64,000 nucleotides of DNA from Cardiocondyla obscurior (GCF_019399895.1 NC_091866.1:6679501-6743500), one strand, 5' to 3'; positions 33,633 through 44,322 are shown, counted from the first letter of the stretch. Numbers and translations: made by a program. Notes: generated from the sequence alone by a model not told the origin.

Positions 33633-33761
33633 TCTAGGAAGAATAAAGGGAGTAAGTTTTCTCGGGAGACGAAGGGGGGGGCTCGAGGAGAGTGTTGGCT
33701 TTGCGGGAGGCCAGGACACTTCCAAAATCAGTGCCCCACCCGTAAGGGAAACTCGAAATAG
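33633..33761 (+). pseudogene. Gypsy nucleocapsid zinc knuckle, out of frame with gag
   Basis: The frame n=0 mod 3 encodes a basic stretch and CWLCGRPGHFQNQC, a CX2CX4HX4C RNA-binding knuckle, ending at TAG 33759. Gag ends in a different frame at 33630. Either one base differs in the gag 3' end or this part is reached by frameshifting. GGGAAAC at 33746-33752, in the correct phase for a -1 slip, is followed after 8 bases by a 7-bp stem (33761-33767 with 33776-33782). Confidence 0.65.
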
Positions 33762-33806
33762 TCGACCTCTTCGGGGGTCGGCTAAAGTAAAGGGGCCCCG
33801 AGAGAG

Positions 33807-36248
33807 TTGTTTTCCAGAAGAATCGGTTATTCTTCACGTGATTTTTGTTTTGCAGGAAAAATTAATGGTAGGGAATGTAATTTCAGAGTTGACACGGGCT
33901 CTGATATTACTATTTTGAGTTCTAGGTTTTTCGGAAAGGGGAATTTAGTTTTGCAATCGCTTAGAGAGGGGCTAAGGTTTCGATATCCTACAGGGGAGGA
34001 TGTTTCCATTAGAGGAGAAGCTAAAGTTTCTTTGGAGGTAGGAAAGTTTGCTCTTGAAATGAGCATGTTTGTAGCAGAAATTTCGGATGATTGTCTTCTC
34101 GGGGCGGATTTTCTGAGGAAGGTTGGTTTTTCTAAAATTTTTGACGAAGCTTTTGGTTCTTGTCGGAATTCTTTGAGGGTGGCCAGAGTCGAACAGACTT
34201 CCGGGGTGAATTCTTCTTTTTCTCAGAAGCTTTTTGAAGAAAGCTTAAAGGAATTAAATGATGAGCAGAAGAATGTAGCTTCTTCATTCTTTAAAGAATT
34301 TCAAGCGATATTTTCGGAGGAAATTGTTGCAGGGAATTGCGAGTTAGTGAAACATAGGATTGATGTAGCGGGCGCTCTTCCGATTAGACAGGTTCCTCGT
34401 CGGATTCCTTTTCGAATGAGAGATGAGGTTGATGGGATTATCGAAGACATGAAGAACCGTGGGGTAATTGAGGAGTCACGAAGTCCTTGGGTTTCTCCAG
34501 CAGTTTTAGTTAAAAAGAAGGATGGAACAATTAGATTCTGCGTCGATTATAGGAAAGTTAATGCGGTTACGGTGAAAGATTCTTTTCCTCTGCCAAGAAT
34601 AGATGATATTTTAGATCGTTTGGCTGGGAATTCCTGGTTTGCTACTCTTGATCTTAAGAGTGGGTATTGGCAAATCAGGATGGATCCAAGGGACAAGGAG
34701 AAAACAGCTTTTTCCATAGGAAAAGGGCTTTGGCAATTCACTGTCATGCCTTTTGGTCTCACGAATGCTCCGGCAACTTTTGAACGATTTATGGAAAGGG
34801 TTTTAGAAGGGCTTTTTTCTAAGAGTTGTTTTGTGTATTTGGATGACGTGATAGTTTTTGGAAGAAGTTTCGAAGGACTTATGGAGAATCTTAATGAGGT
34901 GTTTCTTCGTTTGAGAAAATTCAATTTGAAAATCAATCCAGGGAAGTGTGTTCTTTTCAGTAGGAAAGTTAAATACTTAGGTCATGTGGTTTCTTCAGAA
35001 GGGGTAGCTACTGATCAGGAGAAAGTAGCAGCAGTAATAGATTGGCCAGTTCCTCATACAAAGAAGCAATTGAGAAGCTTCTTAGGTTTTTGCTCGTATT
35101 ATAGGAGATTTGTGAAAGGTTTTTCTTCGATAGCGAAGCCACTTCATTATTTGACGGAAAATTTGGTGAAATTTTCTTGGACGAATGATTGTCAGGAGGC
35201 TTTTGAATCCTTGAAGCGAGCCTTAACTTCTCCTCCAGTGTTAGCGTTTCCGAAGGAAGAAGGTCAGTTTATTTTAGATACTGATGCTTCTGGAATAGGA
35301 ATCGGGGCTGTTCTTTCACAGAGACAAGGGGATGAGGAGAAGGTTATAGCGTATTTCAGTCGGGTTTTATCGAAGTCTGAAAGGAATTATTGTGTTACTC
35401 GACGCGAGCTTTTAGCTATTGTAGATGCAGTTAAATCTTTTCGTCATTTTCTTTTAGGAGGGAAATTTTTAATTCGTACGGATCATATTTCTTTAAGGTG
35501 GCTCTTGTCTTTTAAGGAACTCGAGGGTCAGTTAGCTCGCTGGGTAGAAAGATTACAGCAATTTCAGTTCGAAATTGCTTATAGGAAGGGGACTTCTCAT
35601 GGGAATGCCGATGGTTTATCGAGGCGGCTTTGTGAAGCGGAAAACTGTCGGTATTGTTTTAGGGTTGAGCAAAAAAGTCTTCCCGAAGGAGGGGAGACTG
35701 TGGCTCGAATAGTCTTCCATGAAGAGGAGTTAGATCTTTGGAAGAGGGATCAGCGGGAGGATCCGAGTCTTAATGTTTTAATACAGGCGAAAGAGTCTGG
35801 GGAACGTCTTTCCCGTTCGGAATTTTCTTCTTCAGATTCAACGGGAAGAGTTCTTAATTCTTATTGGGATTCCCTCGTTCTAGAGAACGGAGTTCTTTAT
35901 AAGAAATGGATAGCTCCAAATTTAAAGAAGGTGCTGTTGCAATTAGTGGTTCCTCGTAAACGGATTAAGGGGATTCTGGCTGATGCTCATGATTCTCCTT
36001 CGGTTGGGCACTTTGGAATCAATAAGACTCTAGATAGAATTCGAAAGCGTTTTTATTGGGTTTCTTGCAAGCAAGATGTAGAAGATTGGTGTCGTTCATG
36101 TTCGGTTTGTTGTTCAAAAAAGGACCTTCTGGCAAAGGGAAATCTCCTTTGCAGATTTACAATGTCGGGTCTCCGTTTCAGAGATTACAGATGGATGTTC
36201 TTGGTCCTTTTCCTATATCTTCTTCTGGGAATAGGTTTCTTTTGGTAA
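33807..36248 (+). CDS. Gypsy pol: protease, RT, RNase H and start of integrase
   Basis: 813 codons. Protease: VDTGSDITILS near residue 28. RT: FCVDYRKVNAVTVKDSFPLP, LDLKSGYWQIRMDPRDKEKT, FGLTNAPATFERFM and YLDDVIVF (YxDD) around residues 245-350. RNase H: FILDTDASGIGIGAVLS, ELLAIVDAVKSF and GNADGLSR around 490-605. Then the integrase HHCC finger begins (GHFGINKTLDRIRKRFYW, then C-x2-C-type CRSCSVCC). The last part after about codon 770 (36116-36121, an A-run) is out of frame; the true integrase continues in the next entry. The frame upstream of 33807 is closed by TAA 33783. Confidence 0.9.
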   Translation: MFSRRIGYSSRDFCFAGKINGRECNFRVDTGSDITILSSRFFGKGNLVLQSLREGLRFRYPTGEDVSIRGEAKVSLEVGKFALEMSMFVAEISDDCLLGADFLRKVGFSKIFDEAFGSCRNSLRVARVEQTSGVNSSFSQKLFEESLKELNDEQKNVASSFFKEFQAIFSEEIVAGNCELVKHRIDVAGALPIRQVPRRIPFRMRDEVDGIIEDMKNRGVIEESRSPWVSPAVLVKKKDGTIRFCVDYRKVNAVTVKDSFPLPRIDDILDRLAGNSWFATLDLKSGYWQIRMDPRDKEKTAFSIGKGLWQFTVMPFGLTNAPATFERFMERVLEGLFSKSCFVYLDDVIVFGRSFEGLMENLNEVFLRLRKFNLKINPGKCVLFSRKVKYLGHVVSSEGVATDQEKVAAVIDWPVPHTKKQLRSFLGFCSYYRRFVKGFSSIAKPLHYLTENLVKFSWTNDCQEAFESLKRALTSPPVLAFPKEEGQFILDTDASGIGIGAVLSQRQGDEEKVIAYFSRVLSKSERNYCVTRRELLAIVDAVKSFRHFLLGGKFLIRTDHISLRWLLSFKELEGQLARWVERLQQFQFEIAYRKGTSHGNADGLSRRLCEAENCRYCFRVEQKSLPEGGETVARIVFHEEELDLWKRDQREDPSLNVLIQAKESGERLSRSEFSSSDSTGRVLNSYWDSLVLENGVLYKKWIAPNLKKVLLQLVVPRKRIKGILADAHDSPSVGHFGINKTLDRIRKRFYWVSCKQDVEDWCRSCSVCCSKKDLLAKGNLLCRFTMSGLRFRDYRWMFLVLFLYLLLGIGFFW

Positions 36249-37036
36249 TTGTAGATTGTTTTTCTAAATGGGTGGAAGCATTTCCGGTGAGGAATATTAG
36301 GGCAAGAACGGTAGCTGAGGTTTTTGTTAGAGAAATTATTTCAAGATTTGGAGTTCCTGAGGAGATACATACAGATCAGGGGCGAAACTTTGAGTCCGGT
36401 CTTTTGAAAGAGTTGTTGAATCTTTTGGGGATTAGGAAAACTAGGACTACTGCTTTACATCCACAATCGGATGGGCAGGTGGAGCGACAGCATCGTACGG
36501 TTTTGGAATATCTTTCAAAATTTGTTTCAGAAAATCAAAAGGATTGGGATCGTTGGATTTCAATGTTTTTGTTAGCCTATAGGTCTTCGAAGCATGAGGT
36601 CACTGAGGTTTCTCCGGCGGAGCTCTGTTTTGGCAGGGATTTGAGGTTACCGTTAGATTTGACGCGGGGAATGCCTCCTCAGTCTTCTCAGTTTTCAGCT
36701 TCTCAAGGAGAATTTGTTAGGAGTTTAAGACAAAGGCTTGATGAAATCCATTCTCAAGTCAGGAGGAAGATGGCGGTTAAGTCCTCTCGTGTTAAGGCGT
36801 TTTATGACAAGAATGTTAGAGATGTTTTATTCCAAGAGGGACAGAAGGTTTGGTTTTTTAATCCTTGTAGAGTTAGAGGTAAGGCTCCTAAATTGCAAAG
36901 TAATTGGGAAGGACCTTACTTGATTTTGAAAAAGTTAGGGGAGGTGGTGTTCTGTATACAGAAGTCGCCTAAACATAGAAAAAAAGTCGTCCATGCGGAT
37001 AGGTTGGCTCCGTATTTTGAAAGGGAAATAAAATAG
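36122..37036 (+). CDS. Gypsy integrase (catalytic core and C-terminal domain)
   Basis: The reading frame that starts around the A-run encodes the core: MDVLGPFPISSSGNRFLLVI (first D), EEIHTDQGRNFESGLL (second D), and ALHPQSDGQVERQHRTVLEY (E in the D,D35E triad). A GPY-like C-terminal module follows (NWEGPYLILKKLGEVVFCI), then a short tail. The core inserts element DNA into the host. It is separated from the HHCC part by a one-base frame change at 36116-36121; everything else is intact. Confidence 0.85.
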   Translation, partial: GPSGKGKSPLQIYNVGSPFQRLQMDVLGPFPISSSGNRFLLVIVDCFSKWVEAFPVRNIRARTVAEVFVREIISRFGVPEEIHTDQGRNFESGLLKELLNLLGIRKTRTTALHPQSDGQVERQHRTVLEYLSKFVSENQKDWDRWISMFLLAYRSSKHEVTEVSPAELCFGRDLRLPLDLTRGMPPQSSQFSASQGEFVRSLRQRLDEIHSQVRRKMAVKSSRVKAFYDKNVRDVLFQEGQKVWFFNPCRVRGKAPKLQSNWEGPYLILKKLGEVVFCIQKSPKHRKKVVHADRLAPYFEREIK

Positions 37037-37524
37037 ATTTTGGGGGCCGTGTTTGTTTTTTTTTTGGGGGGAGAAAATTGATTTTTCTTTGGAAACTGCT
37101 TTTCTTCTTTCTCTTTTGAGGAGGAGTTTAGCTGGACGGGGAGAAAGAAGAATTTTTCTTCAGGAGGAACGTGTTCCGCTCCGTTTCAAGATAAAGGAAG
37201 ATTTTTCATTAAGAAGACTGTTCTTCCCATGGTTTTTGATCTGTGGTTTTCCATGGGACGAAGGGCTAATGCCGGAACAGGAACTTGGGGAGACCTTGAG
37301 TCGGAGGGTCCACAGAAAGTTATGCCCCCCTTTTGTTTGAAGATTTTAAGAGGAGCAGCGGAATCGGGCTGGGAGCCAAGGACGGAAGCATCTTCGCGCT
37401 GAGGAAGATTCTTCGCGTCGCTTCGTGGAGTTCAGGAACTTGGACAGGAGTCCAAGGTGGAACAAAAAGCCACGGAGGCCCCCCCTGATTGTCGGGGCGA
37501 CAATCTGGAGGAAGGGGGGGGCAG
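37037..37524 (+). other. Gypsy 3' untranslated part with polypurine tract
   Basis: About 490 bases without a recognisable env. The purine run GAGGAAGGGGGGGGCAG (37508-37524) adjoins the 3' LTR and is the plus-strand priming site. Confidence 0.8.
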
Positions 37525-37804
37525 TGTTACGCCCGGTATACGGAGCAGCGTGAAGCTGCCGGCTCGCTCCGAAGTCTCGGTTCCCCGTTGCCAGGGGAAC
37601 GAGGATTATTTGTATTTGTTAAATGACAGTTCTGCCCGTGCCTTGAACTGGTGCAGTCGCTGTATTTCATTGTTCTTATTAAACCGTTCGTTCTTTTTAT
37701 AAATCGTCTCTTTCTTTCGCGGAGCTCCGGCGCCGCGAGTTTGTGTGTGAGTGTGTGAGAGACGCGAACGCGGAAACGTCCGCCGACCCGTTCCCGGCGT
37801 AACA
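37525..37804 (+). repeat. Gypsy 3' LTR
   Basis: 280 bp, apparently identical to the 5' LTR. Followed by ATAT, the right copy of the target duplication, and then the remainder of repeat E. Confidence 0.95.
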
Positions 37805-38040
37805 ATATATTTTTACATTACGTTAAATTAATATATATGCCTAAGCCTTGCTGAGTCGGGGTTCACCCGCGACAACGTCTAGAAAAGATCTTTTCTGAGT
37901 TGTGACATTTTGTGATATGGAGAACACTCGCGATAACGCTTGGGAAATTGAATTCCTGAATCGTGATAGGATCACGACTTCACCTAGGAAGTACTCTCTG
38001 ATTCGTGATCACGGGTCCGTTTGTCAAAATTGCACACATC
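37805..38040. other. End of repeat E and unassigned DNA
   Basis: The first about 30 bases finish repeat E. The rest (to about 38040) contains a short open frame with no recognised content. Confidence 0.4.
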
Positions 38041-38584
38041 GCGGTTCGCACGAGACTGAAACTAACTTTTTCGTCAAAGATAAAAAAGATATAATAGATG
38101 GAAGAGGACATAAAAGAAAAAGTAAAGAGCAGGGGAAGAAAAAAATAAGAAGAGGGGAAAGAAGTATAATACACAGTGAAAAGGATGGAAAAGATAAAGG
38201 GAAGGGAGAAAAAAGAAAGAAATAGGGAGAAGAATAAAACAGGAAATAAAAGGTAAAAAATAAAGAGTTTTGGGAAGAAATAAAAAATTTAGATCTAGTG
38301 TTTTAATGTAAACATGAATTGAGATAATAAAAGAAGATTAAGAGATGGGTTCTGGGGGATTATGTATGGGAAAAACAATGAGCTACGAGAAAGAATAGGA
38401 GGGGTAAAGCAATAGCAAGTATGATACTAATTGTAAGAAAAAGAATAAAGGAAGAAAAAGAATAGGGAAATTGGGATTACGGGGAAAATATCATAGTAAA
38501 AGTGATAACGGTGGAAGGGGTATGATGAAAATTGGTAAGAGTATACATGTGTGATGTATTAAATGTATTTAATAAAAGATTACA

Positions 38585-38780
38585 TTAAGTTCGCAGAACC
38601 GTTATTCGATCCGGAATGCCCCATCGGAATGCCCCGTCGTAAACAATTCTTCAATTACATTAGTCAATCGTAGCCAGTCTGCTCCTGGCCGTATGAGCAT
38701 GCACATGAATGTATTGATTTGATAATGCATTAATAAAGTTCTTTGTTATATTTTAATTAAAAATCTAATCATTACAACAT
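38585..38780. repeat. Short foreign insert in the LINE
   Basis: A block of balanced composition (containing GGAATGCCCCATCGGAATGC, a local tandem) with AATAAAG near its end breaks the purine-rich LINE. No family assigned. Confidence 0.35.
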
Positions 38781-39649
38781 GAATAAAAAAGAAAAAGAGA
38801 AATGGGAGATTCTGAGATACTAGATGGAGGACGAATGAGGGGAAAAAAGGTGTTTATAAGAGGAATTTTAACAGAAGGACGGGAAGAAAGGGAGGAAAAA
38901 TACAAGAAGTGGAGTTGGAAAAAGAAGTAATAAAGAACTTTAAGGACGAGAAAGTTAATAATGTGGGCAAAAAAATGATAAAGATTCTAGAAAAAGCAGT
39001 ATGAACGGTGATGAATGAGGCAATAAGAGAAGACGAGAAAGAAAGCTGGGCATATAAGGAGTCGAGGGGGAAATTGGTAATTGATTATGTATTGGGAAAT
39101 GAGAAAACGTAAGAGAGAATACTGAATAGACTCGAACCATTTACCAGTAATAGTGAAGATGAAGACGAAGAGGGTAGAAGAATGCAAGGTAATAAGAAAA
39201 GTAAAGAAAAAAGGAAAGAGAAACTTGAAGAAAAAATAGGGATTTGGGGAGGGGAGAAAAAACTGATTTGGAAAAATATAAGAAGTAGGATAGAAGATAT
39301 TCTGGATGGAGAGCAAGAGATAAGGAAAAGAATGGGTTATAGAGAATGGTGAGATGAGGAATGTAGGGAAATAAAGAAAAAAGTTAGGAAAGAATTTAGA
39401 AAGTAAAGAAAAAGAAAGTAGGGGAGAGAAATTTATAGAATAAAAAAAAAGAGTATAATGTGCTGTGCGATAAAAAAATAAAAGAAGAAGCAGAAATCTG
39501 GTTAGACGAGACAAAAAGGACAAAAACAAAAAAGTAACTATAAGAAGTAATGAATAGGGAAAGAAATAAATAGTGCAAAGATGGGGAAGAAATAGAAATG
39601 GAGAAATGGGAAGATTAATTTAAAAAAATATTGGGAAGAATGGAGTATA

Positions 39650-39991
39650 TGTTGCATTGTAGCTGGGTGCACGGGGTTCATCCTTCGAGACCGCTCGAGG
39701 TTGTTGATGAGTGGTCAATAAAAGCGTTCTTTTTAGTAAAATTAAGCTTGTATTTATTTCACCTCCAGAACTTGTGTATTATATTGCTGGCTGTTTATTA
39801 ACAGTCAGCAATTTAACGGAAGATGACGACCGGCCTAGTTCCTTTTGCTGATATCGCAGGTGGCAAAAGTGCTGTCAATGAGTCGTCGTAGGTTCAGCAG
39901 ATTCCAAGCGGTTTAGCAATTTGCTGAGCTTCGAGTTTTCATTAATACGGCATACGATGTGTCAATCGTCTAGGGATCGGGTTACATTACA
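39650..39991 (+). repeat. LTR family C, solo copy C1
   Basis: Begins TGTTGCATTGTAGCTGGGTGCACGGGGTTC, matching the inverted copy C4 (50691-51116), and ends GGGTTACATTACA, close to the C-family end GGGTTACAACA. LINE coding sequence lies on both sides. No clear target duplication. Confidence 0.65.
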
Positions 39992-41476
39992 TAGGATAAA
40001 AATTAAAAGATGGGAAAGCGGATGGGAACGCGATTCCGTGGGAAGTACGGGGGTATAAAAATGAAGGAATAGGTGTAGAAAATCTGTTTTTTGTGGAAAA
40101 GTGAGCAGAAGGTATGAGAATGGGAAGAAAGAATAGCAGTACCGGAAAAGCGAAAAACAAAGGAGATGGAGAAAAAGTTGAAGAATATAAAAGAATAACA
40201 ATTATGCCCACGTTATAAAAAGTATATGCAATAATCTGAGCGGAAAAAATAGTAGACGAATTAAAGGGAAAGGAAATATTAAAATTGGAGTGGCAGGTGG
40301 GTTTTAAAAAGAAAATGCGAGCGATGGATAATATTTATGTGATAAAGTACTTAATTCATAGACAGTTAAATAAGAATGGGGATAAGTAAGTGTTAACTTT
40401 CGAAGATTTAAGTGCGGTGTTCAATATGGTGGACAGGGAAAATCTACTAAAAAGTTTGGAAAAAAGAAGAATAAAAAAAGGGCTAATAAAGAAATGCTAG
40501 GAATTATTGGAGGAGGCCAGAATCAGAATATAGGGGTTAGAAGAGAAATGAGTAAAGAGTTTCGGATGAAAAGAAGGATGAGACAAAAATATCCGTTGAA
40601 CCCAAGATTGTGTAATGTGTTGTTAGCGGATTTAGAACAAGAAATGAGTAAAGTGAGATGGGGGGATAAGGCTAAAAAAAAACAAATTTTTGAGTTCAGC
40701 TATAAAGATAATGTGATGTTGATGACAGAAAATGAAGATAATATAGGAAGCATGCTAGGAAAATTGGAAGAGTATATTGAAAGAAAAAAATTGATAGTAA
40801 ATACAGAGAAATCCATGATAATGGGGTGCAAAAAGAGAGGATATATAAATATAGGAAAAAAAAGAGAGATACAATAGAGGTGGAAAGACAAAAAGTTACA
40901 AGAGGTAGAAACATATGAATATCTAGGTTTATACGGTAAAGAGAAAGAAAAACCAAGAAGAACAGATGAGATAAGGAAAGCAGCGGCAGTGATAGGAAGG
41001 GTACGGAGTATAGAAAAAAAAAAATTAAGGGAAAACATGGGAAAGAGTATGGCTATTCGATGTCTTGTTGAGAGTTAATGAATAGAGGTATAGAGTTGGA
41101 AAGAAAGAGAAGGAATGGAAAAATTACAGGAAAGATATATAAAATGAGTAATCGGGGTAGATAGAAACACGCAAGGATATATTGTGAAAGAGGAGTTGCA
41201 AAAAGAGAAGCTAAAAAAAAGAATAGAAAAGAAAGCATGGGGGTACAAGACGAGGTTATTGGAGGGTAAGGGAGTGAGGTAGAGAAAAAATTTTGGAAAA
41301 GGAGTAAAGAGGGGTGGAAAAGTCTTAGTCGGAAAGGGAGATAAAGAATTTTTCAAGGAAAAGGGGGTAAAAATGAAGGAATCGGAGGTAGTGGAATGGA
41401 ATAATAGAAGGTAGTAAAAGAAAACGGAGAAGAAAACAAAAAAGAACAAAGAGAAGAGAAAAAAAATAAGGGAGTC

Positions 41477-42110
41477 GAATTATAACTGGTGTTCGGAATA
41501 AGCCGATGCACTCCTCATAACATCGCGCGATAGTTAGTTATTTAATCGTACTTTATTGTCTATCTTATTTTGTGTATCGATTAAATAACTGTTTGATTTT
41601 TGGTGTTGTCATCTTGCATGTTTACATCAGAGCGTTGAAGTACTAACGAGTGCCTTTTTTGACCTAGGCTTTGTTGTTAACATTTATTTTGTGTAAATAG
41701 AATATTTTGGACGTCAATGGAATATTCTCTAGTGACGTATTTCCGGCATTCAATTATTCTCGTTTTTTTCTAGAAGCGCTCTTGTATATAAAAAGACCAA
41801 TTATCGCCAGCGAGTTGTTAGTCGCGACTTTTCCGTCACTCACTGTGCACAGTGAACGTTGCTGAGTTCAACGCCGAACCGTATACATACTCGTCTTGTA
41901 TCGAGTTTTCAGCTGTTTACCGTTTTCGCTGTTTTTTTTTTTTTTTGTATTCTTGCGTTTGCCGTTTCGTGTCGCAATTTTTGTAACTGTTTACTTTGTG
42001 AATTTGATAAGCTTTAATTATATTAAAAAATTGACTTTTAATGTTAAACGGTTTCTCCTTTCTTTTTGTCTTGATCCGCTGTGCACTTTAGTTATATTCA
42101 AACAATAGGT
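41477..42110 (+). repeat. LTR-like block with TATA box
   Basis: Starts near TGTTCGGAATAAGCC (41493). TATATAAAAA at 41785 is followed by GAGTTGTTAGTCGCGAC, an initiator-like stretch. It separates two pieces of purine-rich LINE. Ends and target duplication are unresolved. Confidence 0.45.
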
Positions 42111-42119
42111 AATATAAGA

Positions 42120-42890
42120 AGATAAGAAGAAAGAAAATTCTGAAATACTTAAAGAAGGGATAAAATAAAGGAGATGGCAGAGATTAACTAAATATAAAAT
42201 AAAAGAGGTATGAGTGGAAACAAGTAATAGCATGAAGAAAAGAGGAAAAGTTGTAGAATGTGTGAAATGGAAAATGAGACGTGTTAACATGTATGGAAAA
42301 ATTGTGGAAGTTGGGGGACGGAGAAATATAAGAAGATTGGGTGAAGAAAGTATTGAACAGGGAAAGAGAGACAGAGAAGTGGATAAAAAGATTGGAAGAA
42401 TTTAGAGGACAAATGGAAAAGAAATGGAAAATAGAGAAATAAACGGAAGTGAGCGAGAAGGAGATAGTAAGAGAGAATGTAGAAAAGATAGGACAGTGGG
42501 TAAAAAAGAGAAAGGGGGCTCAAAGGTGAGAAGAGAGGGAAAAAATAATAAGGAAAAATAAAAGAGAAAAAAGTAAAATAAGACGCAAAAGCTCAGGAAG
42601 CGAAGGTCCATAAGCAGTAAAAGAAGAAGAACAGGAACAATAGAATAAAGAAAGAAAAAGTGATAAGATTATGAATTGAGATGAAAAAGAGACGGAAATA
42701 TAAAAGAGCAAAGCAGTAAATGCGGAAGATGGTATAATTGTTAGATAGTTTAAGGAATTATTAATAAATAATTATTAAGTTTAATTAGATATGAGTGTAT
42801 GATGTAGTAGTGTATGATATGTATGAGTATATGATATGAGATATGAATTGTATGTAAAAAAAAGTTATAACTCCAAAGTGATTAATAACA
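42120..42890 (+). pseudogene. Purine-rich LINE, third remnant
   Basis: Purine-rich sequence with short Lys/Glu-rich frames (VECVKWKMRRVNMYGKIV) and a 3' tail like that of the 21-kb copy (TATGATATGTATGAGTATATG). Too decayed to place domains. Confidence 0.5.
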
Positions 42891-42892
42891 TT

Positions 42893-42935
42893 ATCTATAT
42901 ATCTATTTATCTATCTAGCGATCTATTTATCTACA
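42893..42935. repeat. TCTA-type microsatellite
   Basis: ATCTATATATCTATTTATCTATCTAGCGATCTATTTATCTA-type imperfect repeat directly after the LINE tail. Confidence 0.85.
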
Positions 42936-42943
42936 AGACCCCT

Positions 42944-43470
42944 TGTTGCACCGAGGCCGTCCTTTGGGGATCGTCGTGGGTGCAAGCTGGATAGGGTCGA
43001 AGTGTCCACTTTTAATAATACAATTGTAACTCGTTTCTGATTAAACTTTATTCTTTATTTGTAAAATAGTGTTTTATTTATTTCACTCACTCGTGATTGC
43101 CGGTTTACTTAGGATTTCGTTTGCGGCGGTTCCTTGTCTCAGCGAGGACCAGTGGTACGCGTCACGCTACGTGTCTCACGTTATGATTGAGCTTTTTTGA
43201 CGGATTTGCCTGCGAGTGACGACCCGCGGATATGTAACGTGATGCGGGTGTGTAACTAATTCTTTGGCGTCAGCAAGTGGCATGGCCGTAACTCAATTAG
43301 TCAACCAGTGCAATTTCAGCAATTTTGGCAATAAGGTCTTACAACTGTCGTTATTTCTATTCATTAATGTGTTTATATTTTTTTTTACTTTTATCATTTT
43401 TAGTGAGTTGCTGATTCAGCCTCATCTAACAGTTGTGAGATCTTATGCCGATATCTTTAGTACTTAATTA
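42944..43470 (+). repeat. LTR family C, copy C2
   Basis: Begins TGTTGCACCGAGG and aligns with 50235 onward (CTTGTCTCAGCGAGG, GGCAATAAGGTCTTACAAC, GAGATCTTATGCCGA). The 3' end is decayed. ORFs within are incidental. Confidence 0.65.
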
Positions 43471-43668
43471 TCGTAATGGTGGCATAAATTACAATATCTC
43501 AGAGCGGAGTCTCTCTGAGATGCGGACAATCTTTGGAAAACCAAGGTGCAGGAGCGGAATTCTCGAGGAATTAATTCAGTGCTAAAACCAAGAAAAGTTA
43601 TAGTAATGCTGCAAGAAGCTGCTACACAAAACGGAAACAGAAAAATTGGGAAATGAAAATAGCAACTA
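43471..43668. other. Possible 5' part of virus-like block
   Basis: Lies between the LTR and a decayed virus-like reading frame. Contains short open pieces but nothing assignable. Confidence 0.3.
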
Positions 43669-44140
43669 ATGCCTTCCCACCTCATTTGCTACTCTACAAG
43701 ACAAGGAGATGAGTGTACACTCGAGGGCCGTAAAACGATTCGTGCCAATTACAACACTATAAAGAGTGAGATCAGATCTGCGTACATAGTGAACTTTGCC
43801 AAACTGATCTCGCTGAGAACGTTGCTAGGATTCTCACTGTATTGTATACTGGAACCGCAAAAATAGCATGAATATGACATACGGATTAACATATTCAATT
43901 TGAACGTTATTTGCATCAAATGTAACGTTACCGCGGACGCGTACTGAAACGGCGAACGCGTGCACACGATACACGAATTTTTGTCGTGAATACCACCGGG
44001 ATATAAGATCTCAGAAACGCCTTCGCACGTCATTTTTCTGCCAATCATAGTATGGTACGTTACGAATCTAACAAAATGCGTCACCGACGAGAACAGACAA
44101 CCGTTTTTCGCAGATAGGCGATCATCATCAGATTGTATGT
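43669..44140 (+). pseudogene. Decayed virus-like protein gene (unknown function)
   Basis: A single plus frame (n=1 mod 3) is readable for about 150 codons through three in-frame stops. It includes RSAYIVNFAKLISLRTLLGF, NVICIKCNVTADAY, GERVHTIHEFLS and IPPGYKISETPSHVIFLPII. The layout resembles an uncharacterised protein that I associate with endogenous DNA-virus-like elements of insects; this association is by recall and not searched. It sits about 180 bp upstream of the capsid-like pseudogene in the same orientation. Opposite-strand ORF 43749-44153 is a shadow. Confidence 0.45.
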
Positions 44141-44322
44141 GCGACGACGACAACGATAACGTAACATGCTAATACCGAACAAAACAAGGCACGTTACAAT
44201 GATCAATTTTGATTCAAATAAGATTTAACGATCGCAGCAGTAACTCGTGTTAAATAGTGGTAGAATTAAAAACTTCATGAAAACGAGTTAAACGTTAAAT
44301 TTATGAGATCGCTGCGTAAACA

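Larger units (their letters stand above)
32402..37804 (+). mobile_element. Full-length Gypsy/Ty3-type LTR retrotransposon
   Basis: A 5.4-kb element with identical 280-bp LTRs, a primer-binding site, gag, protease, RT, RNase H, integrase, a polypurine tract, and an ATAT target duplication (32398-32401 and 37805-37808). No env-like ORF is seen after integrase, so it looks like a non-enveloped retrotransposon. LTR identity indicates very recent insertion. Gag and pol nevertheless carry frame breaks (see parts). Confidence 0.95.
38041..41470 (+). pseudogene. Purine-rich LINE, second copy with RT, heavily decayed
   Basis: Same purine-rich strand bias as the 17-kb copy. Endonuclease remnants (KLVIDYVLGNEKT near 39070) precede the RT region: WQVGFKKKMRAMDNIY (40290), LTFEDLSAVFNMVDRENLLK, NPRLCNVLLADLEQEM, and SYKDNVMLM where the YADD box has become YKDN. 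The C-terminal part has VKEELQKEKLKKRIEKKAWG (41180). Many stops and frameshifts. Interrupted by an LTR at 39650-39991 and by unrelated sequence near 38585-38780. Opposite-strand F/S/L-rich ORFs are shadows. Confidence 0.75.

Noticed and set aside
38955..42711. Many minus-strand ORFs rich in F, S, L and Y, resembling membrane proteins
   Set aside because: They are the antisense of purine-rich LINE coding sequence and would not be translated.
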